Below, one piece after another: positions 1-4,974 of a DNA stretch of 9,752 nucleotides. Under the pieces are notes generated by a model. That model saw only the letters and a program-made list of their open reading frames with translations, was not told where the DNA came from and did no database searches. The stretch's first letter is position 1. Each line of letters starts with the position of its first letter. The DNA is taken from assembly GCA_030642635.1 (NCBI GenBank), contig DAOWNK010000105.1, forward strand, positions 1-9,752. Reading direction: 5' to 3'. The position numbers and the translations under genes are program-made. Source of the stretch: Pirellulales bacterium (GTDB taxonomy: Bacteria > Planctomycetota > Planctomycetia > Pirellulales > Thermoguttaceae).

Positions 1-120
1 ATTGTGCACTTCGACAAGATTCCGTTGTACAATGCCGTTAATATGTTGAATGGTTATCCTGCGATCGCCATCTACTCTCCGCTGGAGGTCATTGATTATG
101 ATGAAGAAAAAGAAATTTGA
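1..120 (+). CDS. 3' end of an unidentified protein (possible PIN-type toxin C-terminus)
   Basis: The first base is already in an open frame that runs 39 codons to a TGA at 118-120, so this is the C-terminal part of a gene beginning outside the window. The visible tail contains FDKIPLYNAVNMLNGYPAIA followed by a short SPLEVI segment and an acidic end (DYDEEKEI). A 'hydrophobic strand then SP-x-E' ending is reminiscent of the last beta-strand of some PIN-domain (VapC-like) toxins, but no catalytic acidic residue is visible in this fragment, so that is only a guess. It overlaps the next small ORF by 23 nt, which implies co-transcription and probable translational coupling, a common layout for toxin-antitoxin pairs. 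Being open to the edge with non-random composition supports it as coding; the function is unproven. Confidence 0.5.
   Translation: MVHFDKIPLYNAVNMLNGYPAIAIYSPLEVIDYDEEKEI
84..88 (+). promoter_or_regulatory. Shine-Dalgarno GGAGG deciding the start of the small ORF
   Basis: GGAGG lies 9 nt before the ATG at 98 and inside the coding sequence of the upstream gene. This favours a start at 98 over the earlier in-frame ATG at 50, whose N-terminal extension (LRSPSTLRWRS) looks like out-of-frame translation of the upstream gene. Confidence 0.6.
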
Positions 121-307
121 CTGCGTGGCTATGAAGCGTCGCGGTGCTGAAATCGTCTACGAACAAATAAAGGATATGACAATCGACGAAGAGTTGGAAT
201 ACTGGCGAAAAGGCACTGACGAGCTGCGCAAAAAGCAAGAAGAACTTCGCAAGAAGAAAAAGGTGGGAAAGGCGTCCGACGACGCGCTGGACAAGTCCAG
301 CGGCTAA
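98..307 (+). CDS. Small charged protein, candidate antitoxin partner of the upstream ORF
   Basis: This encodes a 69-residue protein starting at the ATG at 98, with a second ATG directly after it. It opens with MMKKKKFDCVAMKRRGAEIV and continues with an acidic stretch (DMTIDEELEYW). From about residue 36 to 53 it is a Lys/Glu/Arg-rich segment (DELRKKQEELRKKKK) that should form a helix or coiled coil. I do not recognise a named family. Short proteins with an N-terminal 'FDCVxMK' motif and a charged helix resemble ORFs I associate with toxin-antitoxin loci, but this is recollection and not proof. The 23-nt overlap with the preceding gene and the strong GGAGG support translation. It is richer in A and Lys codons than the GC-rich neighbours, consistent with an acquired module. 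It ends 17 nt before the convergent ExeA-like gene ends. Confidence 0.6.
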   Translation: MMKKKKFDCVAMKRRGAEIVYEQIKDMTIDEELEYWRKGTDELRKKQEELRKKKKVGKASDDALDKSSG

Positions 308-324
308 ACGAGGAGCCCGATCCC

Positions 325-1146
325 CTACTCCGGCGCCACGGCGACCAATTCATTTGAGACCGCCTCGAGTTGCTCGGCGCCGATGGTGTCGCGCTGGTCG
401 GCGAAACCGATCAGCAGCGCCAGGTCGCACAACCGATTGATGCGCCGTGCGACGCCTTGCGTCAGGGCGTGCAGTGTGGGCATGGCCTCCAGCTCGAAGA
501 TCGTCCGAACCGCGCCGGCCGTTTTCAGCCGGTGCGAGACGTAATCGGCCGTCTCCTGCTCGGTGAACGTGCGGATGAGGCACTTTACGGCGAACCGCTC
601 GTCCAACTGCGGGGTTCGTTCCAGGACGGGCAGCAGTGAGGTCTGGCCGACCAGGATCAGCGTCATGCCCGGCGTGCCGGAGGGCTGGAAATTCATAAGC
701 AGCCGCAGCGACTCCAGCGTGTCGGCGTCGTCGATCAGATGTGCCTCGTCCACCACAACCACGGCATGTCGGCCTTGTTTGCCGTTCTCGGCCAGGAAGT
801 GCTCGATCCGCCGGACGCTTTGTTGCACGCTCGAACTTTCCGACGTGCAGCCCAAACCGTCCAATTCCTCGGCCATATACCAGAGCAACTGATCGGACGG
901 CATCTGTGGAAAGACAACGTGGACGAACGGACTGAACCCATCACCGAGCGAACTGCGCAGCATCCGGGCAATCAGCGTCTTGCCCGACCCGGCGACACCT
1001 GTAAGCAGCGCCGCGCCGCGCCGATTCTCCACTGCGTATCGCAACTTCAGCAGCGCCGCCTGGTGCGACTCGCCTGGAAAGTAAAACCGCTCGTCGGCGC
1101 AGTTCTCGAACGGTTTTTGCGTTAGTCGCCAGTAGGATTCGTACAT
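325..1146 (-). CDS. ExeA/GspA-type AAA+ ATPase
   Basis: This 273-residue cytoplasmic P-loop ATPase resembles ExeA/GspA, which powers assembly of secretion-associated envelope structures, and the related ATPases found beside exopolysaccharide/exosortase loci. The N-terminus (MYESYWRLTQKPF) matches the family's typical 'MYxxxyGLxxxPF' opening. Walker A is GVAGSGKT (residues 50-57) and Walker B is VVVVDEAH (129-136). A sensor-like strand LILVGQ lies at 163-168. A LDERF segment at 181-185 precedes the helical lid, which contains GVARRINRLCDLALL (231-245). All nucleotide-binding residues look intact. Length is normal for the ATPase part, and there is no transmembrane or peptidoglycan-binding extension as in full ExeA. 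The start ATG lies 6 nt after the stop of the CpsD-like gene and has no clear Shine-Dalgarno, so reinitiation is likely. It is the last gene of the three-gene cluster. The family is secure; the exact process served is inferred. Confidence 0.85.
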   Translation of the reverse strand: MYESYWRLTQKPFENCADERFYFPGESHQAALLKLRYAVENRRGAALLTGVAGSGKTLIARMLRSSLGDGFSPFVHVVFPQMPSDQLLWYMAEELDGLGCTSESSSVQQSVRRIEHFLAENGKQGRHAVVVVDEAHLIDDADTLESLRLLMNFQPSGTPGMTLILVGQTSLLPVLERTPQLDERFAVKCLIRTFTEQETADYVSHRLKTAGAVRTIFELEAMPTLHALTQGVARRINRLCDLALLIGFADQRDTIGAEQLEAVSNELVAVAPE

Positions 1147-1152
1147 TGTTTT

Positions 1153-1905
1153 TTATGCCGCACGAGCGAAGTTTTGAACCACTCCCGCCTGAACCAAGCC
1201 GGCCGCTGAGATATCGTGCAACGCTTCGGCGAGCCGGTCACTGGTCGTTGTACGCACGTCGCGCACCAGCACGACGGCGTCAAGCCGGCCGCACGGCGCC
1301 TCACTGCCGCCGGGGCGACCGTCCAGCGGTCCGACGTCGACCAGCACCAGGTCGTAATGCCCGGCCAGCACGTCGATGTTCTCGGCCATGCTGGTTTTAT
1401 CTACCTGCAACCGGTCGTCCGCGACACGATTGTCACATGCCGGCAGCACTGCCATATGGTCGGCGACCGATTCGACAACCACCTCTGCAAGCGGCATCCG
1501 GCCGGCCAATACGTCTTCCCAACCGTACTCCGGCTGAATACCCAGCCGTCGGGCAAGTTGCGGGTTGGCCGGGTCGGCATCGAGCAGCACGACGTTAAGC
1601 TGCCTCTCGGCTAAGCGTTTGCCGGCACACAACAACATGGTGGTCGCCCCTTCGCCACGTCGGCAACCGGTGATCGTCAAGACCTTTTGACCCTCCGCGG
1701 CAAGCTCCGCCAAGGCATCGGCCAAGCGGTCCAGTTCGCCGCCGACCACCCGGCCTAGACGCCGAGAAACGCTCGGCCATGTAAACTGGTCGACCTGTAG
1801 CATCGGCCGAAACTGCCCGTCGTCGGTTTCGGTGCAGACCTCGGTTTCGGTGCAGCCCTTAGTGTCGGTGTAGGCTCTAATAAATGCTTGATCGATTGCG
1901 GTCAT
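1153..1905 (-). CDS. CpsD/ParA-like P-loop protein with a lysine-less Walker A
   Basis: This 250-residue protein has the fold signature of the MinD/ParA/CpsD class. It shows a P-loop-like GCRRGEGATT (80-89), a Walker A' strand VVLLDADPANPQLARRLG (105-122) with the DxD of CpsD-type tyrosine kinases, and a Walker B strand LVLVDVGPLD (186-195). CpsD-family proteins normally read GEGKST at the P-loop; here alanine 87 (GCG, 1645-1647) replaces the lysine. There is no tyrosine-rich C-terminal tail (it ends NFARAA), so a classical BY-kinase role in polysaccharide chain-length control is doubtful. It may be a pseudo-enzyme, a nucleotide-sensing scaffold or an atypical ATPase. The N-terminus carries three hexapeptide units (AYTDTK, GCTETE, VCTETD; 11-28). 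The ATG at 1905 lies inside the end of the upstream gene (29-nt overlap) and is preceded by AGGA at 1912-1915 with 6-nt spacing. An internal start after the repeats cannot be excluded. Confidence 0.8.
   Translation of the reverse strand: MTAIDQAFIRAYTDTKGCTETEVCTETDDGQFRPMLQVDQFTWPSVSRRLGRVVGGELDRLADALAELAAEGQKVLTITGCRRGEGATTMLLCAGKRLAERQLNVVLLDADPANPQLARRLGIQPEYGWEDVLAGRMPLAEVVVESVADHMAVLPACDNRVADDRLQVDKTSMAENIDVLAGHYDLVLVDVGPLDGRPGGSEAPCGRLDAVVLVRDVRTTTSDRLAEALHDISAAGLVQAGVVQNFARAA
1823..1876. repeat. 18-bp tandem repeat, two near-perfect units plus a decayed third, inside the P-loop gene
   Basis: Units at 1823-1840 and 1841-1858 (TCGGTTTCGGTGCAGMCC) differ at one position. A third unit, 1859-1876, matches at about 11 of 18 positions. 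The period is a multiple of three, so frame is kept, giving hexapeptides of the form x-C-T-E-T-E. The array ends exactly where the overlap with the upstream gene begins. Confidence 0.8.
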
Positions 1906-2617
1906 TAGTCGTCCTGAGTTGGTGGTTTACGATGACGCCCGTCAGCCGTGCAACACCCGGCCTGGCCGGGCTGCCCGGGGTGTGACGCCCCAGTTTCATC
2001 CGCTGGTTCGACTTTGCCTGGGGTCGGCCCTGGTCGGTTCGCGGCGGCTGGTTCTGATTGGTTTGCGGCGGTCGGTTTCGTTCGGTTTGCGGCGGCAGGC
2101 ACTCGCGCCGGTAGCCGGGCAACGGCCGGCTTGCCTCGTAACGGATCTCTCCACCGGCCACCGGACCCTGGACGTTGGGTATTGGAGTTTGAGGAACCGT
2201 AGCGGTAAACGCCGGGCCGGTCGGTATTTCTCTCTGGAAGTTCAACTCCGGCGGCGCCTGCTGAATGACCGGTGCGCTGTCGAGCGTTACCTGCGTTTCG
2301 GTCATTATACCGCCCTGGTAAATCGGCGCCGGCTCGGCATTCGGCGCCGGCGGCTGGCCGCCTTTCGGCCCCGAGCGGCCGCCTATAATCAACGGAACTA
2401 TCGCCACGAGCACCAGCAACGCGCCGCCGCCGATCAGCAGCTTGGTCGAAAAGCCCTGGCTGAGCAACCGCCCGTCGGACTTGACGGATTTGCCCCGAGA
2501 ACCACGCTCGGTTCCTCTTGCGTTCAAGTCGGGAATTTTGGCAATCACTCTCGGCTGCGACTCTGCGCCGGAGAATTCCTTAGTTCTCTCACCCAAGTCG
2601 TCTTGGTATTGGTCCAT
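1877..2617 (-). CDS. Single-pass membrane protein with a Pro/Gln-rich tail (unknown family)
   Basis: This encodes 246 residues and begins MDQYQDDLGERTKEF. A soluble charged N-terminal region (1-58) is followed by one hydrophobic segment (about 60-80, ending LLVLVAIVPLIIGG). The remaining ~165 residues are Pro-, Gln- and Thr-rich and low in structure, suggesting a flexible domain across the membrane. With basic residues before the helix (RGKSVKSDGR, 41-50), an N-in/C-out topology is likely. Residues 175-198 are three octapeptides (PPQTERNR, PPQTNQNQ, PPRTDQGR). I chose the ATG at 2617 because GGAG sits 8 nt upstream; in-frame ATGs at 2674 and 2659 lack a Shine-Dalgarno. The 3' end overlaps the P-loop gene by 29 nt, so the two are probably translationally coupled. 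I do not recognise the family. It lacks the two transmembrane helices and shape of a Wzz-type chain-length regulator, the usual CpsD partner. Confidence 0.7.
   Translation of the reverse strand: MDQYQDDLGERTKEFSGAESQPRVIAKIPDLNARGTERGSRGKSVKSDGRLLSQGFSTKLLIGGGALLVLVAIVPLIIGGRSGPKGGQPPAPNAEPAPIYQGGIMTETQVTLDSAPVIQQAPPELNFQREIPTGPAFTATVPQTPIPNVQGPVAGGEIRYEASRPLPGYRRECLPPQTERNRPPQTNQNQPPRTDQGRPQAKSNQRMKLGRHTPGSPARPGVARLTGVIVNHQLRTTNDRNRSSIY
2036..2095. repeat. 24-bp degenerate tandem repeat encoding octapeptides
   Basis: Units begin at 2036, 2060 and 2084, each starting GGTTYGCGGCGG. On the minus strand they encode PPQT/PPRT-type octapeptides in the tail of the membrane protein. The repeat is in frame, so copy-number change would alter tail length without a frameshift. 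Confidence 0.7.
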
Positions 2618-2625
2618 ATCCGAAA

Positions 2626-2629
2626 CTCC
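2626..2629 (-). promoter_or_regulatory. Shine-Dalgarno GGAG for the membrane-protein gene
   Basis: GGAG is read on the minus strand 8 nt before the ATG at 2617. It is the reason for preferring this start over the upstream in-frame ATGs. Confidence 0.55.
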
Positions 2630-2741
2630 ATTTCCGGTAAGATTTCGTGCAACGCGCATACCGCGTGACGACAATAGTCCGCTTAATGGGAATTATCGGT
2701 TCGGATTGCGCAGATCTTGAGCACTGGGGCGGGTTTAACGG

Positions 2742-2768
2742 CTCGGCAAAATGGGCAATATGGGCAAA
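2742..2768. repeat. Three 9-bp direct repeats, possible operator
   Basis: Consecutive nonamers CTCGGCAAA, ATGGGCAAT and ATGGGCAAA share a GGCAA core spaced exactly 9 nt apart (2745, 2754, 2763). An inverted TTTGCCC occurs at 2861-2867, overlapping the proposed thiC -35. This could be a regulator-binding array, but the repeats are short and could be chance. Confidence 0.35.
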
Positions 2769-2795
2769 GCGGTTGTCCAGGGATCACAAAAATCA

Positions 2796-2850
2796 GCCGC
2801 TTGCGGCTTAGCAGCCATTTGTGTTGGTGTATTGCTAAGCCGCAAGCGGC
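2796..2850. repeat. Head-to-head palindromic repeat pair (GCCGCAAGCGGC family)
   Basis: Left arm 2796-2813 (GCCGCTTGCGGCTTAGCA) and right arm 2833-2850 are perfect reverse complements over 18 bp, with a 19-nt loop. Each arm also contains its own small palindrome GCCGC-AA/TT-GCGGC, so the element can fold as one long hairpin or as two small ones. The architecture is REP/BIME-like. It lies between divergent genes, so it is not a simple terminator for either. Confidence 0.85.
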
Positions 2851-2861
2851 AAATGCAAGGT

Positions 2862-2890
2862 TTGCCCAACGACGGAGTTTTGCATATACT
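2862..2890 (+). promoter_or_regulatory. Candidate sigma-70-type promoter of thiC
   Basis: TTGCCC (2862-2867) and TATACT (2885-2890) are separated by 17 nt, matching the consensus at 4 of 6 and 5 of 6 positions. Transcription would start near 2897, giving a leader of about 38 nt. Planctomycete promoter rules are less well defined, so this stays tentative. Confidence 0.4.
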
Positions 2891-2914
2891 TATCTATTCA
2901 TCTTTCACTGTTAA

Positions 2915-2926
2915 GCCGCAAGCGGC
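2915..2926. repeat. Single palindrome copy GCCGCAAGCGGC at the thiC start
   Basis: It has the same 12-mer as the pair at 2796-2850 and the same flanking TTAA/TAA on its left side. It ends 8 nt before the thiC ATG, occupying the place where a ribosome-binding site would normally be. Confidence 0.8.
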
Positions 2927-2934
2927 AATTATGT

Positions 2935-4236
2935 ATGACCCAAATCGAACAAGCCAGAAGTGGTAATATCACGCCGGAGATGGAGGCAGTCGCCGAGTGC
3001 GAACGGCTCGAGCCGGAGTTGGTGCGCAGTGAAGTGGCCGCCGGGCGGATGGTCATACCGGCCAACAAGACACACCTGGAGCATGGACTGGAGCCGGTCG
3101 GCATCGGCACTGCCGCCCGGACGAAGATCAACGCCAACATCGGCAAGTCGGCCGTTTCGAGCAATACCCAGTGCGAGCTGGAAAAGCTCACGCTGGCCGT
3201 CCGATACGGGGCCGATACGGTTATGGACCTATCGACCGGCGATGAGATCGACGCCGTGCGGCAGCGGATCATCGAGGCCGCCAAAGTGCCGGTCGGCACG
3301 GTGCCGATCTACCAGGTGGCCGAGCAACTCGACGAGATCGCCGACATGCGGCCGCAGGATTTTTTGGATGTCGTGGAAATGCAGGCCCAACAGGGCGTGG
3401 ACTACATGACGATCCACTGTGCGTTGCTTCGTGAACACCTGCCGCTTACCGAGCGGCGACTTACGGGCATCGTCTCTCGCGGCGGTGCACTGGTGGCCAA
3501 GTGGATGGCGGCCCATGGCGCGGAGAACCCGTTCTACACCCACTTCGACGAATTGTGCGAGATTATGCACCGGTACGACGTTACCTGGAGTCTGGGCGAC
3601 GGCCTTAGGCCCGGCTGTCTGGCAGACGCCAGCGACGAGGCCCAGTTTGCCGAACTGAGCGTGATGGGCGAGCTGACCGCCAGGGCGCAGCAACGACACT
3701 GCCAGGTGATGGTCGAGGGGCCGGGCCATGTGCCGATGGACCAGATCGAAATGAACGTCCGTCGGCAGATGGAATTGTGCCGTGCCGCGCCGTTCTACGT
3801 ACTCGGCCCGATCGTGACCGACGTGGCGCCCGGCTACGATCACATCACCAGTGCGATCGGCGCCGCGATGGCCGCCTGGTACGGCGCGGCGATGCTCTGC
3901 TACGTTACACCAAAGGAGCACCTTGGGCTGCCGAACTCGGACGACGTGCGCGAGGGCGTGATTGCGTACAAAATTGCCGCCCACGCGGCCGACGTTGCCC
4001 GTCACAGGCCCGGCGCCCGAGAGCGCGACGACGCACTGAGCAAGGCCAGATTCGAGTTCGATTGGACCGAGCAGTTCCGGCTGTCGCTTGATCCGGAGAC
4101 TGCCCGAGGGATGCACGACGAGACCTTGCCGGAGTCGGAGTACAAGCGATTGCCGTATTGCAGTATGTGCGGCCCGAAGTTCTGCTCAATGAAGACGACC
4201 GCAGAGCTGCGGAAGCTGGAGCGTAGAGATGAATAA
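2935..4236 (+). CDS. thiC: Phosphomethylpyrimidine synthase ThiC
   Basis: This radical-SAM enzyme converts 5-aminoimidazole ribonucleotide into hydroxymethylpyrimidine phosphate for thiamin synthesis in the cytoplasm. The 433-residue length fits the shorter ThiC type that lacks the extra N-terminal domain of the E. coli enzyme. Diagnostic segments include IGTAARTKINANIGKS (57-72), MDLSTGD (97-103), MTIHC (158-162), VMVEGPGHVPMDQI (258-271), GPIVTDVAPGYDHITSAIG (291-309) and the C-terminal iron-sulfur motif CSMCGPKFC (C409, C412, C417), which is intact. The ATG at 2935 fits the family N-terminus; another ATG 4 nt upstream is in a different frame. No Shine-Dalgarno is present because a palindrome fills the leader, and no TPP riboswitch is seen. 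The DUF1080 gene follows at 34 nt and may share the transcript. Confidence 0.96.
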   Translation: MTQIEQARSGNITPEMEAVAECERLEPELVRSEVAAGRMVIPANKTHLEHGLEPVGIGTAARTKINANIGKSAVSSNTQCELEKLTLAVRYGADTVMDLSTGDEIDAVRQRIIEAAKVPVGTVPIYQVAEQLDEIADMRPQDFLDVVEMQAQQGVDYMTIHCALLREHLPLTERRLTGIVSRGGALVAKWMAAHGAENPFYTHFDELCEIMHRYDVTWSLGDGLRPGCLADASDEAQFAELSVMGELTARAQQRHCQVMVEGPGHVPMDQIEMNVRRQMELCRAAPFYVLGPIVTDVAPGYDHITSAIGAAMAAWYGAAMLCYVTPKEHLGLPNSDDVREGVIAYKIAAHAADVARHRPGARERDDALSKARFEFDWTEQFRLSLDPETARGMHDETLPESEYKRLPYCSMCGPKFCSMKTTAELRKLERRDE

Positions 4237-4257
4237 CAATACCGTCACTCACACCCC

Positions 4258-4263
4258 AAGGAG
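4258..4263 (+). promoter_or_regulatory. Shine-Dalgarno AAGGAG deciding the DUF1080 start
   Basis: AAGGAG sits 7 nt before the ATG at 4271, after the thiC stop. It rules in 4271 over the in-frame ATG at 4229, which overlaps the end of thiC, and places the signal peptide at the true N-terminus. Confidence 0.7.
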
Positions 4264-4270
4264 TTACCCC

Positions 4271-4921
4271 ATGCGTTTTATTTGCTTTGTTACTGCTTTG
4301 TTGCTCAGCGTGAATTTACTGTTTTCCGCAAACGTCGCCACGGCGGATGAGGTCGAGGAGGGCTTCAAAAGCATCTTCAATGGTAATAACCTCGACGGCT
4401 GGATCGGCAAGGTCGAAGGCTACACGGTCAAAGACGGCAAGCTGATCTGCCGCAAGAAGCCTGTTGCAACCATCTACACCGAGAAGGAGTATGCCGACTT
4501 CATCTTCCGTTTCGAGTTCAAGCTGCCGCCGGGTGGAAACAACGGCATCGGTATCAGAATACCGGCGAATGGCGCTCCACACCTAGACGGGATGGAAATT
4601 CAAATTCTCGACGACGACCATCCGAAGTGGAAAAATCTCAAGGAATGGCAATACCACGGCTCGATTTATGGGCTGGTGCCGGCCAAGCGCGGGCACCTGA
4701 AGCCGACCGGCCAGTGGAATACCGAAGAGATCACTGCCGACGGGAGCCATATCAAGGTAACGCTAAACGGAGTGGTAATCGTCGATGCCGATCTGAGCAA
4801 GATCGAAAAGCCGCTTCACGCTCAGCCACATCCCGGCATGAACAACAAAAAGGGCCACATCGGACTGATGGGCCACGGCGACGAGGTCGAGTTCCGCAAT
4901 CTGAGGATTAAGGAACTTTGA
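4271..4921 (+). CDS. Secreted DUF1080 (3-keto-disaccharide hydrolase-like) protein
   Basis: This 216-residue exported protein has an N-terminal Sec signal peptide (residues 1 to about 25, hydrophobic core FVTALLLSVNLLF, likely cleavage after ATA-D). The mature part matches the DUF1080/3-keto-disaccharide hydrolase family, a beta-sandwich of the concanavalin-like type. It shows FNGNNLDGW (36-44), NNGIGIRIP (90-98), MEIQILDDD (108-116), GSIYGLVPA (130-138), QWNTEEI (148-154), and the closing GHIGLMGHGDEVEFRNLRIKEL-type end (195-216). Some family members hydrolyse 3-keto-glucosides or bind sugars; the substrate here cannot be told from sequence. Planctomycete genomes encode many such secreted proteins. 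It sits 34 nt after thiC, but no functional link between them is evident. The start is set by the AAGGAG and signal peptide. Confidence 0.88.
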   Translation: MRFICFVTALLLSVNLLFSANVATADEVEEGFKSIFNGNNLDGWIGKVEGYTVKDGKLICRKKPVATIYTEKEYADFIFRFEFKLPPGGNNGIGIRIPANGAPHLDGMEIQILDDDHPKWKNLKEWQYHGSIYGLVPAKRGHLKPTGQWNTEEITADGSHIKVTLNGVVIVDADLSKIEKPLHAQPHPGMNNKKGHIGLMGHGDEVEFRNLRIKEL

Positions 4922-4924
4922 CGC

Positions 4925-4963
4925 CCGCTTGCGGCTTCGCAACGAATGCGAAGCCGCAAGCGG
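4925..4963. repeat. Perfect 17-bp hairpin of the GCCGCAAGCGGC family between convergent genes
   Basis: Arms 4925-4941 and 4947-4963 (CCGCTTGCGGCTTCGCA and its reverse complement) pair perfectly around a 5-nt loop, ACGAA. Each arm holds a copy of the 12-mer palindrome (left copy 11/12, right copy exact at 4953-4964). It starts 3 nt after the DUF1080 stop and ends 11 nt before the stop of the convergent STAS-like gene, so it may terminate or protect both transcripts. There is no U-tract, so a classical intrinsic terminator is not certain. Confidence 0.85.
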
Positions 4964-4974
4964 CTATGGTTTTG

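Larger units (their letters stand above)
2618..2934. other. Divergent intergenic region with repeats and promoter, no gene
   Basis: About 317 nt separate the divergent membrane-protein cluster and thiC. It holds three 9-bp direct repeats (2742-2768), a head-to-head palindrome pair (2796-2850), a plausible thiC promoter (2862-2890) and a further palindrome touching the thiC start (2915-2926). Open frames crossing it run through the palindromes and look spurious. I saw no CTGAGA or other conserved core of a TPP riboswitch, which often precedes thiC. No convincing promoter for the minus-strand cluster was found; a GATAAT hexamer exists without a good -35. Confidence 0.7.

Noticed and set aside
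1153..1905. Classical BY-kinase (CpsD/Wzc C-terminal domain)
   Set aside because: Lacks the Walker A lysine and the tyrosine-rich tail, so only the fold similarity is claimed.
1919..2668. + strand open frame opposite the membrane-protein gene
   Set aside because: The minus strand has SD, a clear transmembrane helix and coupling to the next gene; the + strand product is Arg-rich and unstructured.
2618..2934. TPP riboswitch upstream of thiC
   Set aside because: No conserved CUGAGA-type core or matching stem architecture could be seen; the strong hairpins are accounted for by dispersed palindromes.
2751..2966. 71-codon + strand open frame through the intergenic repeats
   Set aside because: It reads through both arms of a palindrome pair and overlaps the thiC start in another frame; no family features or Shine-Dalgarno.
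3229..4116. 295-codon minus-strand open frame within thiC
   Set aside because: Antisense to an intact, highly conserved enzyme; the His/Arg-rich composition is typical of GC-rich shadows.
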